Source of the DNA: Sphacelaria rigidula
Taxonomy: Eukaryota > Phaeophyceae > Sphacelariales
NCBI GenBank assembly: GCA_964200075.2
Contig: CAXNAA020000245.1
Coordinates: 1 to 23,820 of the forward strand
Reading direction: 5' to 3'
Length of the DNA: 23,820 nucleotides
Under the pieces are notes generated by a model. That model was not told the DNA's origin. It made no database searches and was given only the letters and a program-made list of their open reading frames with translations. How positions within the stretch are numbered: position 1 is the stretch's first letter; every line of letters starts with the position of its first letter. Below, piece by piece: positions 9,101 to 19,700 of the stretch. The position numbers and the translations under genes were made by a program.

Positions 9101-12100
9101 AAACAATCAGTATGGCCGAGCACACAGAAATGTAGTCACGACGCGTGGGACGACTGAGGTGCGACATTTACGCGATTCACCGCCAGTTGAAATTCGCGGG
9201 GGTTTAAAAAAAAAACCTTGAGCGTCGTAGTGATGCGTAGAAGCTAAAGAAAAGTCAACCCTATGTCGTTCGGAAGGCATGACCTCGACATCAACACTCT
9301 TTTTTCGCCAGTACCGAGAAGGTTAATTCGTTTTTTCGAATTTCATACGACATAAGAGAAACACAGTTTTGCACGGACCATACAAGAACAAGAGTGCAGA
9401 TACTGCTGAAGCTCTGATGCACACTCTGATTCATCACTTCCACGACGACGTTGGGATTGCGCAAGATTTACGCAGGCAACCCGCCGGGACCTTTGCTCTT
9501 CATGAGGGTTGGGATACATATCATGCTCGGGCGGTCAGATATGGGGTGGTTCGGGGTGAACCCCTGATGCGGCGAACGTCGAACACCACCCTGGAGCGAC
9601 GAGAATGAGGGTCAAGCGGAAAAACTCACGGTTGATGCGACCGTGGGCCCTGTAGGTGCGGCGCCTCTGCTTGGGCGCGCGGTTAGCCTGCACGTGGGTG
9701 ATGTAAAGAGCATCGACGTCCAGTCCCTTGCTCTGACGAAGGAATACGACAGACAAAGAAACACGGATGGGTGAGGCACGCACGACATACCATTCGAGTG
9801 TGCCTGATGCAGCAAGGATGTTTAACCCAACATCGGTAGTACTCATAATGTCATGAACGAAAGGAGAGTAGGAGCGAAGGAAACTCCGGTGCGATTTCAT
9901 CTCCTTTACAAACTCGCGTCGCCCCGAGGAGAAAAACTCCGCACGCACGCCACATTATTCCGACACTCGTGTTTGACAATCGACGCTTGAATGAGACATG
10001 ACGTGACAGCGGAAACGTACACCAACACAGTTGTTGGACACGGCAAGTACATCAAGAGCGAATCACCAGACTCCGAGCTCCCACCTCTGCGTTGGACTCC
10101 GCGTTTTTCACAAGGTCAAGCACGATCCGGGTCGCCTTTTGCGGCCAGCGGCACTTGCTGCCCGGCGACACAAAGGTGTGCTTGTGCTTGTTTCCTGGTA
10201 CCTGTAACAAGAGCGCCAGTCACAAGGCCGGAGAACGTCATGTTGGAAGGTTGTGCACTCTGCACGAGAAATGACAGTCGAAAAGTCAAAAGTATACTGC
10301 GGACAGTATCAAATGTTCGGTCGAATGCAATCAACGATACATTCCATACTGCACACAAAGTAATCATTTGTCCAGGGTGTGAAGGGTTGACACATCCTCC
10401 AGCAGCGGGCGGAATTGTTGCCCGAAACATCCATGACGGCTTTCGGTGCCCAAAATCTCACCATCCCGCTCGTCGACGAACAAGGTTGTTCCATTCATGA
10501 CACCCGGATAGTCGCCCGTTGCTGCTAGCGGACGGAATTCTTCATCGAAACGATAAACTCTTGTTTATTGCACCCGAGGCTTTCTTGATAAGTTCATATC
10601 TCCAGCAGGGCCAGGTGTGGCTCTCGTCCCATGAGGGGCACTCGCAGTTCATGACGAGATATTTCTCGGAACTCGGGGGTTTCTTTGCAAGTTTGTTTAC
10701 TCTTTTTATGTTGCCGTAACACTTGCTGATATGATGGGAGCAAACTCAATCCATAGCGAAAAAAAGTTCAGACGATGGACCCGCCCTGGAAGTAGGAGAG
10801 ACGTAGCAGAATTTCGGGAAACGCTGTTTCGTCAGGGAGGGCAAATATCTCGGGATCTGGGAGTGCAGAAAAAATAATTTCCCCCTCAGTCGAATGTGGC
10901 ATCCTCTCAACGTTTTTTCGATGACTTTTTTCTTTTTAATTTTGCAACCTGACCTCGAGATATTTGCACTCTGAATTGACAAGAGGCGTTCACCAAAATT
11001 CTCGGCACAACGCCACATGGGGATAAACTTTTGTAGTGAAATATGAACTTCAACCAATCAGACGCCCTCCAGTGAGGAATCGGCGGAATCTAGCGCCAAT
11101 TTAAATGCGATTTTCGAAGTGAGTCATGTAGTAAAAAAATGCTCGTGATTGGCTCGCAGGCTCGAGTCACGCCTGTAGTGTACGCCGAGATGGATAGAAC
11201 AACAGCAGAGGGAAAGAGCTGCAAGCAGACAAGCAGACAGCAAGTGGTATTTTGCCGCCGCAATGCATCATTGCGACGCTCTTGTATCGGTATATCACCA
11301 TCTTAGTACATGGCTGATTGTGTCTTCTCATGGCCGCGAGCGCTGGCGCCGATGCCAACGGCAGCAGCCGTCATGCTGACGGGTGCGGGCAGTACCCTGG
11401 CGGTGCAGTATATTCGCACTACTGTGCTGTGCGTTGCTCCTTTCATTGCACTGGTGCTGGTTGTGTGTCTTTACCCAGCCATATTCGGTATCGCGCGAGT
11501 GATGGGTTCGAGTAACATGAAGTTTTCAACAGTCAAGTGTGTAGACAGCATCGCGTCCCCACTGATACTCTAGATTACCGACAGACGAACACAACGAAAT
11601 ATCACAACCGGCAGTCTCAGCGGAGACCAAAAAGTCTTGGCAAGCCCCAAACACACCACAGAACAGTGATAGCTGCAGCACATGAGAGCGGACGTGAGTG
11701 TTTGTGCTGTAGTTCAGTGAAACAGACATGTTTCATGTTTTAGTTCCTCGGCTGATTTTCAACGGGCCCTCAGTCTGTGCAGGGTGCCGATCTTGAACGC
11801 TCGGACATGATCGCGCTTCGCGCAAATAATTTAATTTTCTACATAGGTATTCCCATGTTTTGTTGCTGTGCCAAATTCTCCATTGCCAAGAATATTTGAA
11901 TAACACCAGTGAGTGAACATTTCATGTACGAAACATGAACCTCATCATACTAAAATTCGTTGTGACGCCAGTGCCTGGTTTCGACGGCGTGTACATCTCA
12001 TCTTTATAACTTGCGAAAAAAAAAAACTTTTTTGATGTGGCGCACGTTGCCTTACCGTCTTTGCGCTTGGGTCGCCCAGGTAGTCCTTAGCGATAGGCAG

Positions 12101-15100
12101 CTTGCCCTGTGCGTGCCTGCCCACTCCACCCGTGAACATGGTGAATGGCACTGCCCGCTTGTAGTCGAGCACGTCCTGAGAAAAAATCCATCAAGTGGAC
12201 GATAAGGCGAGATGCAACACGGGAAAGGGGGTGGGGGATTTCGAGGTGGGGGATTTTGAGGGAATACTGCGCCCTCATTCAAGCGGCGAGTACAGGAGCA
12301 GAAGAAACATGAGAAAAGGAGGAACCCCGTTGTCTTCCTTACCGCACTCTCGAGTCGAAAACGCTTGGGAAACGACATCCCAATACACCCAATTGCGGGT
12401 GGCCCACGAGGGTGGATAGGAAGTGAAAAAATAGGGATGGCAAAGACAAGACGAAATTTGCCCCGGTGCTGGCGTTCATGACTTGACAACTACAGTAAAC
12501 TTGGACCCGACGGTGCCGCTCGGTGCACACGAGTACTGCGTATGACCGTGGCTCACGTTAACTATACTTGCATAATGTCACTTCGGTGATTGTACAGGCT
12601 GATTCAGGGTGAGTGACTGAAAATTACTCACCAGCGCGTGTTCACGCCGTTTTCCAAGCCAGACCCTGAATTTTCGCACAGGTGCTCCGAATTTTTCAGA
12701 GGACTTTGGAAATACCACCTTCTGTAAGCCCGAATATCTCGTGATAAAGGCGAAAATCGAAAGATGTGATTGATACAATAAAAAATCCCTGGGCATCCAT
12801 GTGTAATATTCGTGGGCCAACTCAGAAAAGCGGCGTAAAATATCTCCTGTGTGTGCGTTGAAGTATTCATGTCCCGCCATTTGCTTGCTCGTGGCGGTCA
12901 TTATGATACCAGATTTGTTTCATGGAGGGAGTCTCGCATCTTGTGTGACGTCAAGAATAGTTTTCGAGCAGTAAACCCAAACTCGCCTGTAAAATACTCA
13001 GCAAGACCTCGAAGTGAAAGTTGGTCAATCTCGAAAATATTCACATGCAAGTCCTGGACGGCCGTGCTTCAAGTTGGTATTGGGAGAAAAAAACTGCTCC
13101 GAAAACCCCCGTGGATGCCTCCGTTTGCATGAGAAAAGCTCCACCTAAACCTCTCGATCTACTTCAACCGGAAACATGAAGTCCCCAACCCTCGAACATA
13201 GGGCCGAGCCCAGAAGATGCTCTTCAGCAATGTTTTTTGATGCGTTGATCCGTGACCTGAGGAATATTTTTAGCACGGCTGGCTGGGTCCACTACTGCTT
13301 CCGTGCATGATTGATATCGTACCCTCTTATTGTCATCGTTCAGCAGGTGTTGAATTGAAAACACAGTCGCAACGATGGTATCAGCGTTTCAACACGCGCC
13401 ACGCCCGCAGCGCCTTCCCCAACTATACCCGCGACTGTGACATTCATCCGTGGTGATGACCTACATATCCTCCCAAATTTTAGCACCATCACGCCCAAGG
13501 ATCACCCCGCCTCGACGCCCCCAAAAATGCCGCCTCCATATCATGGAAGCGGATTGACACTCCCTCAGTCGTGACATCCGACGAAGGTCAGAAGCACAAT
13601 ATTCAAACTGTTTCATTTTGTGACCGCCCGGGTCGCCGTCTGGATCCCCTTTCATTCAATCGAAAATGATGCCTATTCAAAGAACGACTTTCCACGACGA
13701 TGGATGAAATTCAAGTAGAGGTCAGTCAGAACACGAGGCAACACAAGGTGGCTGAAATACGATTAACTAAGCGGCGCCATCGAGTGTCCAGAGAAGAACT
13801 CTGGGGAGGGAAGCACCCCGATGGAGAGTTCAAACTTCACCGCTCAAGAGAGTGAGGTGACCTCACAACTCAAGATCCACGCTCATGGGATTATGATGGC
13901 CGAAATCCTCTGAAATCTGAGTACACACCTGAAGATACTGCTTGGACTTCGAGAGCTTCATCCCCTGAATGAGGTGCGCCACTTCACGCATGTGCTTGTA
14001 GTGCACGCGGAGATTGGACCCGCGGGCCTTTGCAGCTGCACGAAACAAAGGACACGGCATGGAGAAATAGACATCAGGTTCCGAACAAGCAACGACGCCG
14101 AGATTCGAGAATGCAGAGCGAGTGGGTTCCTCCAAATCAATCGCCATCGAGGCTGACGGTTACAGATTGAGAGCGCTCCCGGAATGCAACATATTCACCC
14201 GTATGCCATGTGCAATCAGCAAACGAAAGCTTGCCGCCTAATTTCGATGTGCGGCCTCGTCTAATATCCATGGGGGTACACGGGGTGTACAGGAAATCAT
14301 GTGTGATTGATGACGCATATGATGGCAAGTCTCGCTCGTCTGTCTTGAGGTATAACCAGGTTTACGTAATGAAAGCCACGCCCGAGCCCACGAGTTTGTC
14401 CTGGTATATGTGATCATCAACTGCGATGGTGCCGCGCACTTACGACTCTAGTTCTTATCGATGTGAGCTTCCGGACAAAGCAGTCAAGTACGCGCTCGTG
14501 ATTGGGGCCATGTGACATCCCACAGGCGAGTTATGACTACGGTAATCATCCTGTGATGACAAGGATGAGATCNNNNNNNNNNGAAAAGCGCCGCACGCAG
14601 CAAGAGAACGCGCAGGAAGAAGTTCCGGAATACCACATAGCGCCCCACCCACGCAGAGCCAAAAGCACGGTCCAAGACGATACTCACTTCATGCGGCTTG
14701 ACTGGGCAGTTTCTTTTGTGTTGCAAAACTGTTTGCAATACCGAGTACTGTACTGTTGTCGGATCAATCTTCGTGCCTGCAAGTTCAGTACAACAGTACT
14801 GTATTGAGGATCACGTTGCCTGCCTCGTCCAGGCGCTACCCATCTCAGTTAAACCCTACTATAAATTACGGCCATGGGTCTGTTCATCTGGTGAGGGTGG
14901 CTATTCGTGACCCAGGCCGCGTTGCCATTGCGCCAGCTGCGCTCCGTCTATGCCGCCCTCGAAAATCCATCACTACCGTCAGTGAGAAAGACTATTGGCT
15001 TTACGAAGAAATACAGACTTCATGGTCAGAAATAGGTTAATCAGCGACCTACATTTTGTGCTCTCCATCTCCTTGCTGCTCCCAGATCAACGCGGACAGT

Positions 15101-15758
15101 CCGGGTGTCAAGCCGTCATTGGGGGGGTATTCGGCGCGAGTGTTTGGGTGCAACACAGTAGAGTGACGGAGAGCATGGACACGAACCATCAATCACAACA
15201 CGCGGTGCACAGAGCAGAGGAAAGCAAGCGGATCGAGACTTGAATACCGAGCCTGTCATAGTTGACAAAGCCCACTACAGTGCAGGGTGGGGGCAGTCAA
15301 AGAGCCATGGCAGCGATGGGCCTATTGCAAGTGTAGTGGTGGTGGGTCGTGCATGGTGGCCGCAGCCTCGATTGTCATCGCATCTGATGATACATTCAAC
15401 GACAAGGGCATCAACAGCCCAAAAAAACTGGCAGGAAACTCGACACAGCCATGAGGTGGGACGATCAATGTGTACTGGTTCTTTCTTCAGGCAACCTCGT
15501 TGCATAACATGGGGCTGCTCGCCTAGGCTGGGCCAATACCCAGTTCACGATGACAGGGCCCCGCTACGTTCCCTACCCCATCCTTGCACACTTGAACGAA
15601 GTCAAAATATGTGTGGGAGGCGCTGTGCCGGGCTCTGGTACAGGCTTGCATGGCCAGCAAAAGCAAATAGAAACGGAAGTAAGCAATGACTTCAAGCTTT
15701 GATTAGTGTGCAATGCCAAGAGTTGTTGGGGGCGCTCATCATACCTGTATTGAACCAT
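6037..15758 (-). CDS. RPL17: 60S ribosomal protein L17 (uL22), complete 8-exon gene
   Basis: Cytosolic large-subunit ribosomal protein uL22, which binds 25S/28S rRNA and lines the peptide exit tunnel with a long beta-hairpin. Joined CDS: 15758-15745, 15075-15053, 14035-13929, 12175-12056, 10153-10085, 9732-9630, 7437-7382, 6126-6037 (all minus), giving 582 nt, 193 residues plus TAG. Human L17 has 184. Family signatures appear in order: [15 protein letters not shown] (about 16-30), [17 protein letters not shown] (57-73), KNAESNAE (104-111), [16 protein letters not shown] (130-145, the hairpin) and YMSSPAHIE (147-155). A basic C-terminal tail ends GGGVDV. Every intron is GT-AG and all phases match. 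Introns are 669, 1017 (containing the N gap), 1753, 1902, 352, 2192 and 1255 nt. The ATG has A at -3 and G at +4. Identity is very secure; the two small 5' exons are less so because they rest on splice sites, frame and short N-terminal similarity. Confidence 0.95.
6603..7014. repeat. Three copies of a 72-bp module in RPL17 intron 7
   Basis: Copies at 6603-6675 (+), 6755-6826 (-) and 6943-7014 (+). The common order is aggtt, a TTCGCACA-like word, cctgta, tcgaaatttNatcgaaaac and aaaattg. Similarity is roughly 70%. Copies 1 and 2 face each other and could fold back. Confidence 0.6.
7382..7437 (-). CDS. RPL17: RPL17 coding exon 7
   Basis: It finishes Pro146 and encodes [18 protein letters not shown] (147-164), matching human YMSSPCHIEMILTEKEQ. 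The acceptor is gcatCAG| and the donor is CAG|GTGAGG, phase 0 out. The usual Cys of SSPCHIE is Ala here. Confidence 0.95.
7724..8232. repeat. Direct repeat pair in RPL17 intron 6
   Basis: 7724-7804 and 8150-8232 share aggtcat, ggcatcaatt, cttgaaaaaagtatg, gactaccc and tcgccgtccaag in order, offset about 426 bp and roughly 75% alike. The 13-mer catgtgtggaatc from the first unit recurs near 7928, suggesting a third, mostly decayed unit. Confidence 0.65.
9630..9732 (-). CDS. RPL17: RPL17 coding exon 6 (tunnel hairpin)
   Basis: Residues 112-145 plus the first base of Pro146. It encodes [20 protein letters not shown] followed by [14 protein letters not shown], the most conserved part of eukaryotic uL22 and the strand-loop that reaches the exit tunnel. 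The acceptor is cttcgtCAG| and the donor is C|GTGAGT. Confidence 0.97.
10085..10153 (-). CDS. RPL17: RPL17 coding exon 5
   Basis: Residues 89-111: [20 protein letters not shown] then NAE, equivalent to human [22 protein letters not shown]. The donor is GAG|GTGGGA. The acceptor must be the AAG of CAGCAAG|TGC to keep frame. Using the CAG four bases upstream would add CAAG and shift the frame. Confidence 0.92.
12056..12175 (-). CDS. RPL17: RPL17 coding exon 4
   Basis: Residues 49-88, from [11 protein letters not shown] through [11 protein letters not shown] to the less conserved [10 protein letters not shown]. The acceptor has a clear pyrimidine tract (ttttttctCAG|) and the donor is ACG|GTAAGG, phase 0 at both ends. 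It corresponds to human VPFRRYNGGVGRCAQAK. Confidence 0.95.
13929..14035 (-). CDS. RPL17: RPL17 coding exon 3
   Basis: Residues 13-48, carrying [20 protein letters not shown] and the helix that ends KSKQYLQ. This is the conserved N-terminal uL22 region. The acceptor is tttcgtgCAG| and the donor is CAG|GTGTGT, phase 1 in and phase 0 out. Confidence 0.95.
14573..14582. other. Assembly gap (10 N)
   Basis: Ten N bases inside RPL17 intron 2. A round-number run usually stands for a gap of unknown size, so the true intron length is uncertain. No coding exon is missing from the joined frame. Confidence 0.95.
15053..15075 (-). CDS. RPL17: RPL17 coding exon 2 (23-nt micro-exon)
   Basis: The acceptor is gagCAG| and the donor is T|GTAGGT. 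The exon supplies one base to finish Ser5, then KEMESTK, then the first base of Ser13. It is the only piece I found that links the phase-2 end of exon 1 to the phase-1 start of exon 3. It yields KEMESTKSAKARGS against human LDPENPTKSCKSRGS, one residue shorter and lacking the usual NP before TK. Transcript evidence would settle it. Confidence 0.65.
15745..15758 (-). CDS. RPL17: RPL17 coding exon 1 (14 nt)
   Basis: Encodes MVQY plus two bases (AG) of Ser5, matching the MVxYS start of eukaryotic L17. The donor is AG|GTATGA. The start context is cATCATGG with A at -3 and G at +4. Another ATG would have to give the same residues and phase, and I found none on this strand between here and exon 3. 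Confidence 0.75.
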
Positions 15759-16634
15759 GATGCCCGCTGGTGCCCAGAGCTGCTCTGCTACCCAAGACGG
15801 CTGGCAGTGCGTCTAAGAGGCGGTGGCCACCAAAGGCTGTCAACTAGGACGGCCTTAATTTGGTGTTTGTTGGTTTAAGGCAAGAATAATGTCATTATTT
15901 GATTGGTTGGAGATGCTCGATAATGTTCCGATTATCCGATATAATTCGTTCAATTATTGGATTAATTGGGGGTAAGCGCATTGCAGATTTGGGACAATAT
16001 GGTCCCAAAATATATTCTGCTGTACTGTACCCTCAAAAGTCAGACGAGCAGTACAGACAACAGTACGACAAGAACAGTGCGAGGAACCAGCATCACCTCT
16101 GCTGACTGTACTGCAGTGCCAAGTACCCACCGCACGGGCAGCTCCCAGGTGATTTACGAGATACCAACACCTAAAATGTAGATTTATGACAGTCTCTCTC
16201 CACGCATTTACCTATGTACAATCATCGTGCTGACTTGTCCGTCTGTTCATTGAACAACTTTCTCTCGCTTGCCCTCTCCCCCTCGCCCTGGTGCATTTTC
16301 CTTTTTTCGCTTATCCGTCCACGCAACAATCCGTCCACTCAACAACTGGAACCGGACTATACTGTTGTTGTATACTTCTGTAGTCCTCCAGGCCGCCAAA
16401 CAAAGTAACACGTATTCATAGTGCGGATGATACAGTGATAAGGGCTTGCCAGCACCTTTCAAAGGTGTCACGCGTCCTCACCCCTCCCTCCCCCGGCTTA
16501 TCTGTCACATGCACTTGTGTTTCTGAGCCCGCTGTTTCTTAATAACTACCAACACCCAACGCGTAGCAGGTGCAAACTATCTGCAGCACCAGTAGCAGCA
16601 ACAGCACCAGTAGCGGAGGAAATCAATTCAAATC
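15759..16634. promoter_or_regulatory. Divergent intergenic promoter region
   Basis: 877 bp between the RPL17 start (minus) and the zf-met2-type gene start (plus), so it probably holds both promoters and 5' UTRs. Visible contents: an AT-rich stretch at 15880-15970 with repeated ATTGG (inverted CCAAT) motifs, an 8-bp perfect dyad at 15988-16009, GTACTGT/ACAGTAC words at 16020-16070, CT-rich tracts near 16258-16290 and 16475-16500, and CAG/CAR-rich sequence just before the plus-strand ATG. No convincing TATA box at a standard distance was identified. Confidence 0.5.
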
Positions 16635-16757
16635 ATGGGAGGTGGCAACGCACAGAAGTCAGCTACAGCACGTGCTCGAAATGAGGCAAAGAAGGCGAAG
16701 GCGGGAAAAGGGTCGCAGCGCGCTGTCAACCAGGCCGCGTGTAATATCATATGCCAG
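16635..16757 (+). CDS. 4F5/zf-met2-type small protein (At2g23090/ZNF706-like), first coding exon
   Basis: Encodes 41 residues beginning MGGGNAQKSATARARNEAKK, then a Lys/Ala-rich stretch with GKGSQ and an N..A...IIC end. This matches the start of the conserved small proteins typified by plant At2g23090, where the MGGGNAQKSA start and AGKGSQ are nearly invariant, and it resembles animal ZNF706/SERF-type N-termini. The domain is basic and probably disordered; cellular role is poorly known. The exon ends CAG|GTCAGA right after the first zinc-finger Cys (IICQ). The family would continue xCxxxF, then His and KH. I searched downstream to the window end and could not find that exon. Without splicing the frame stops after 13 more codons. 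The remaining exon is either far away, diverged or beyond the window. Confidence 0.8.
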
Positions 16758-19700
16758 GTCAGACTTATATTGATTTGTGGAGGTGTTTCGTGGTTGTAGA
16801 GCTAGCTGTTGTTGGCATTCGCTCTAAACTTTGAAGGCATTCTAGTGTAGCGTGTAGCGTTCCCACCTGTCGTGTTTCGTACTCCCGTGGAGTTTGGGAA
16901 TTACTCCGCTCTCAAACCACGCCAGTTCGCTGTTTTCTTCACGTCAGTGCCGCTCCTCGACAATATGTGCCTGCGTGTTCGTGTGCCTGTGTCTCTGTGT
17001 CTATGACTGATTTATTTGAAAGCAGTCATTGTGTCCGAGATGTTGGCAGAGTCGTAGTTTTGGATCTGGTTCTCTGTCTCCTTGGTTATTTTGTGTCACC
17101 GTGTGTTGCTCCTGTGCCTGCTGGCGGCAGAAATGAACCACATACTCCGCAGCGCTTCGTTTCGTCAACGTAGCCGGCGGAGCCGTTCCTATCGAGGAGT
17201 CAAAGTCGTGGTTCGTAACACTAGTGTGTTCTGCTGTTTTGTAACACGCACGGTAGCAACTTGGACGTGGTTCTTACGTCGAAACGCAGTGCCCTGTGTA
17301 CTACGTGTTACCATCTTGGGATCACGATGTCAACACTTTGCGGCTCGTTCACGCCAGGGTACGATACTGGTTTTACCACTGGAGCTCGTACCCACGTACC
17401 GGTTGACAAATGCCCCACGTCATGGTATGAAAAATTCAACCTGCTGCAGGTGCGGAGCGTCGGTTTTTTCAACGTTCATCGTGCTCCCTTGTCCGCATCA
17501 TTCTTGATGAGGTTTCGTCACCAAGCGCCGCAGTGGTGCGCTGTCTGTGCGCGTGGTGGAACAATCAAACTATACACTAGACACGTGACGCAAGAGGTGT
17601 CACGTTCAACCAAACCGTCAAAAATCGATGGAGAAATACATGCTGTGCTGGCAAACCATCAAATCTATCTTGGTGGATGCATCTTGGTGGCCGTGTGCGT
17701 GATGGATATATTCTCTGATGAAGGTGCTAGCGGTGTAAAGAGTACTACAGCCCAAGCACCTCGAGTTGTGTTGTCTCCACGACCAGCCCTCGTATTTCAC
17801 AACGCTCAACTGTGGATGGTGAAGAGGTGGGAACGAGAATGTATCCTGGCATTTAGTCACCGACTGCACACAAAAGACAAAAAAAATTGACCCGTACTTT
17901 TCGCGTACCACAAGGAGCATGTCGATGCTCACCCTACAAGTATGAGTACAACTGCCGTCGGAAACACTGCTGTACTTCTTTACGGTCTATTTCCTATAAG
18001 GGACTACTGGCTGCGTTCGTCGGGCTGCTCGTTTCCTCATGTTGGGCCAAGCTCACGATAATCTTGCACAAAGAAGGGGCTAGCCAAGAAAGGATATGGA
18101 TAACCCGACAAGAAGCAAGCTCTTGCAAGTCTGTCCAGTCTCGACTGCGGCGGTCTGCCCGAAGTGCGCACGGTACAATAGAAACGAAAATCGTTCAATC
18201 AGGTCGTTGTAGAGGTAGCTTTGAAGTGTCTAGGCTTCCGTCGGCATGCCCCTGTACGCTAGGCGCCCTGTTTTGCGGGCTAATGCCATTTGCGCTTGCC
18301 CTCTCATAACGCACACTCCGAAGGTTGGGTTTTGCTCCATGAACACCAGGGTAAGCGGGATATTCGCTATATCCAGCTGTGAAGCCAGCATTTTATGAGA
18401 TTCTCTTCGGTTCTTCTTTGAAGCGAGTAGTGCTTCAAGTACGAACCCACGAACACTCGTCGTCAAAGCTGGTAGCTGAGAGCACAGCAGGCGATCATAT
18501 GCTTTCAAGTTTTACGTTTATTTGGAAGATCAGCTAAAGAACCAGCTACTGATACTGTATTTCTGTACTGATGTAGAGAGGGTGTGTAGTTCACTTCAAT
18601 CAGAAAATAGCATACCTGGAAATCTCGCGCATGGCCACGGCGAATCCATTTAGTCCCCCCCCCCTCCCCCTTCCGTAATTTATCATTTGCCCATTTTACT
18701 TTTTACTCTTCTGGGCACAAGTTGAAGTTCTCAAAACTTTCCGCTGAAGCTTAAAGACTTGTACACGACACCAATCGTGCGCATCATTCATTCTCCGTAC
18801 ATTTAGAATGCTCGACGAGCAACGGTCTTTATCCTCCATGAACACGCCCCGCCCTGTACAAGGCACGCCATGCCCATACGCGTACTGCGGCACTGAAATC
18901 CGTCTCTACTTCGCGGGCCAAAGAGTGACTGCTGACGGCCGAAGTGCCATGAAAAGTTGTTTGAGGTTTTGCCGCCCTAGTGCTGCCGCCGCGCAAAGAG
19001 CGTTTTCCCGGCATAAACTGCGCTGTCTGTGCCAATCGTAGCATGGACTATGTTCGCTGGGTGTCAACGGCGAACCAACAACGGAAGGCGCACGTTTCTG
19101 CGGGGCATGAAACTACCAAGTGCAAAGTTGAGGGACGTGCTGCGAGGAAAGAGCGGTCCCCAACGCCCTCGCGGGGAAGGGGGCGGGCGCGAGGCGGGGC
19201 GGGGGAAAATCTTGTTGCATTTACGGGCGTTGAGGTATGCGCACACTGCCGGAGGGGCTATCTGCATGTACGTGCAGCATGATTATCGTACTTGCGGAGT
19301 CTCGTGCGCGCCCCCTGAACATTACCCAATTAGCTGTCTCCGCCAGCCATCTATTTGTGAATGATTATCGTACCCGCGACGTCTCGCCCCGGGCCTGCGC
19401 AATGGGTCCTTTTCTGTGTAAAACTCGCCTGGCGTCACTTCTCAAAACGTTCAGGTTAGCGTACGTCACCACCGGGGGGAGGATGTGGATGGTGGGTGGG
19501 GAGGGGGGGATACTTGAATGACCCGAGTCGGCCGTCTTACGGCGTTTAGTCTTACTCGTCCCGCTATTGCCTCCACTGATCGTGGGGTATATGTGTGGAA
19601 GCCAGCCAATTTTTGTCATGTCTACGATTTACGTTCTGAATGGACGAACTTCGAAGATTTCATCTGATATACCTGGAACCAAGCAGAACACGTCGAAAAC

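Noticed and set aside
13863-14147. Continuous minus-strand frame from an ATG at 14147 running straight into RPL17 exon 3 (with EEPTRS near its start), as an unspliced N-terminus.
   Set aside because: It inserts about 30 unconserved residues before ARGSNLR and ignores a good CAG acceptor at 14036. The 15758 and 15075 exons give an N-terminus of the right length and type.
14640-14700. Strong donor catgaaGTGAGT on the minus strand as an RPL17 5' exon end.
   Set aside because: It lies inside intron 2 and gives no L17-like residues; no acceptor pairing needed it.
15730-15745. C/D snoRNA in RPL17 intron 1 (ATGATGA near the donor); similar C-box words in other introns, e.g. near 9433.
   Set aside because: No D box CTGA at a proper distance and no terminal stem seen.
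19200-19282. VCAHCRRG after an AG at about 19232 as the missing zinc-finger exon of the 16635 gene.
   Set aside because: Lacks the xCxxxF and HxExKH pattern of the family and stops within 16 residues.
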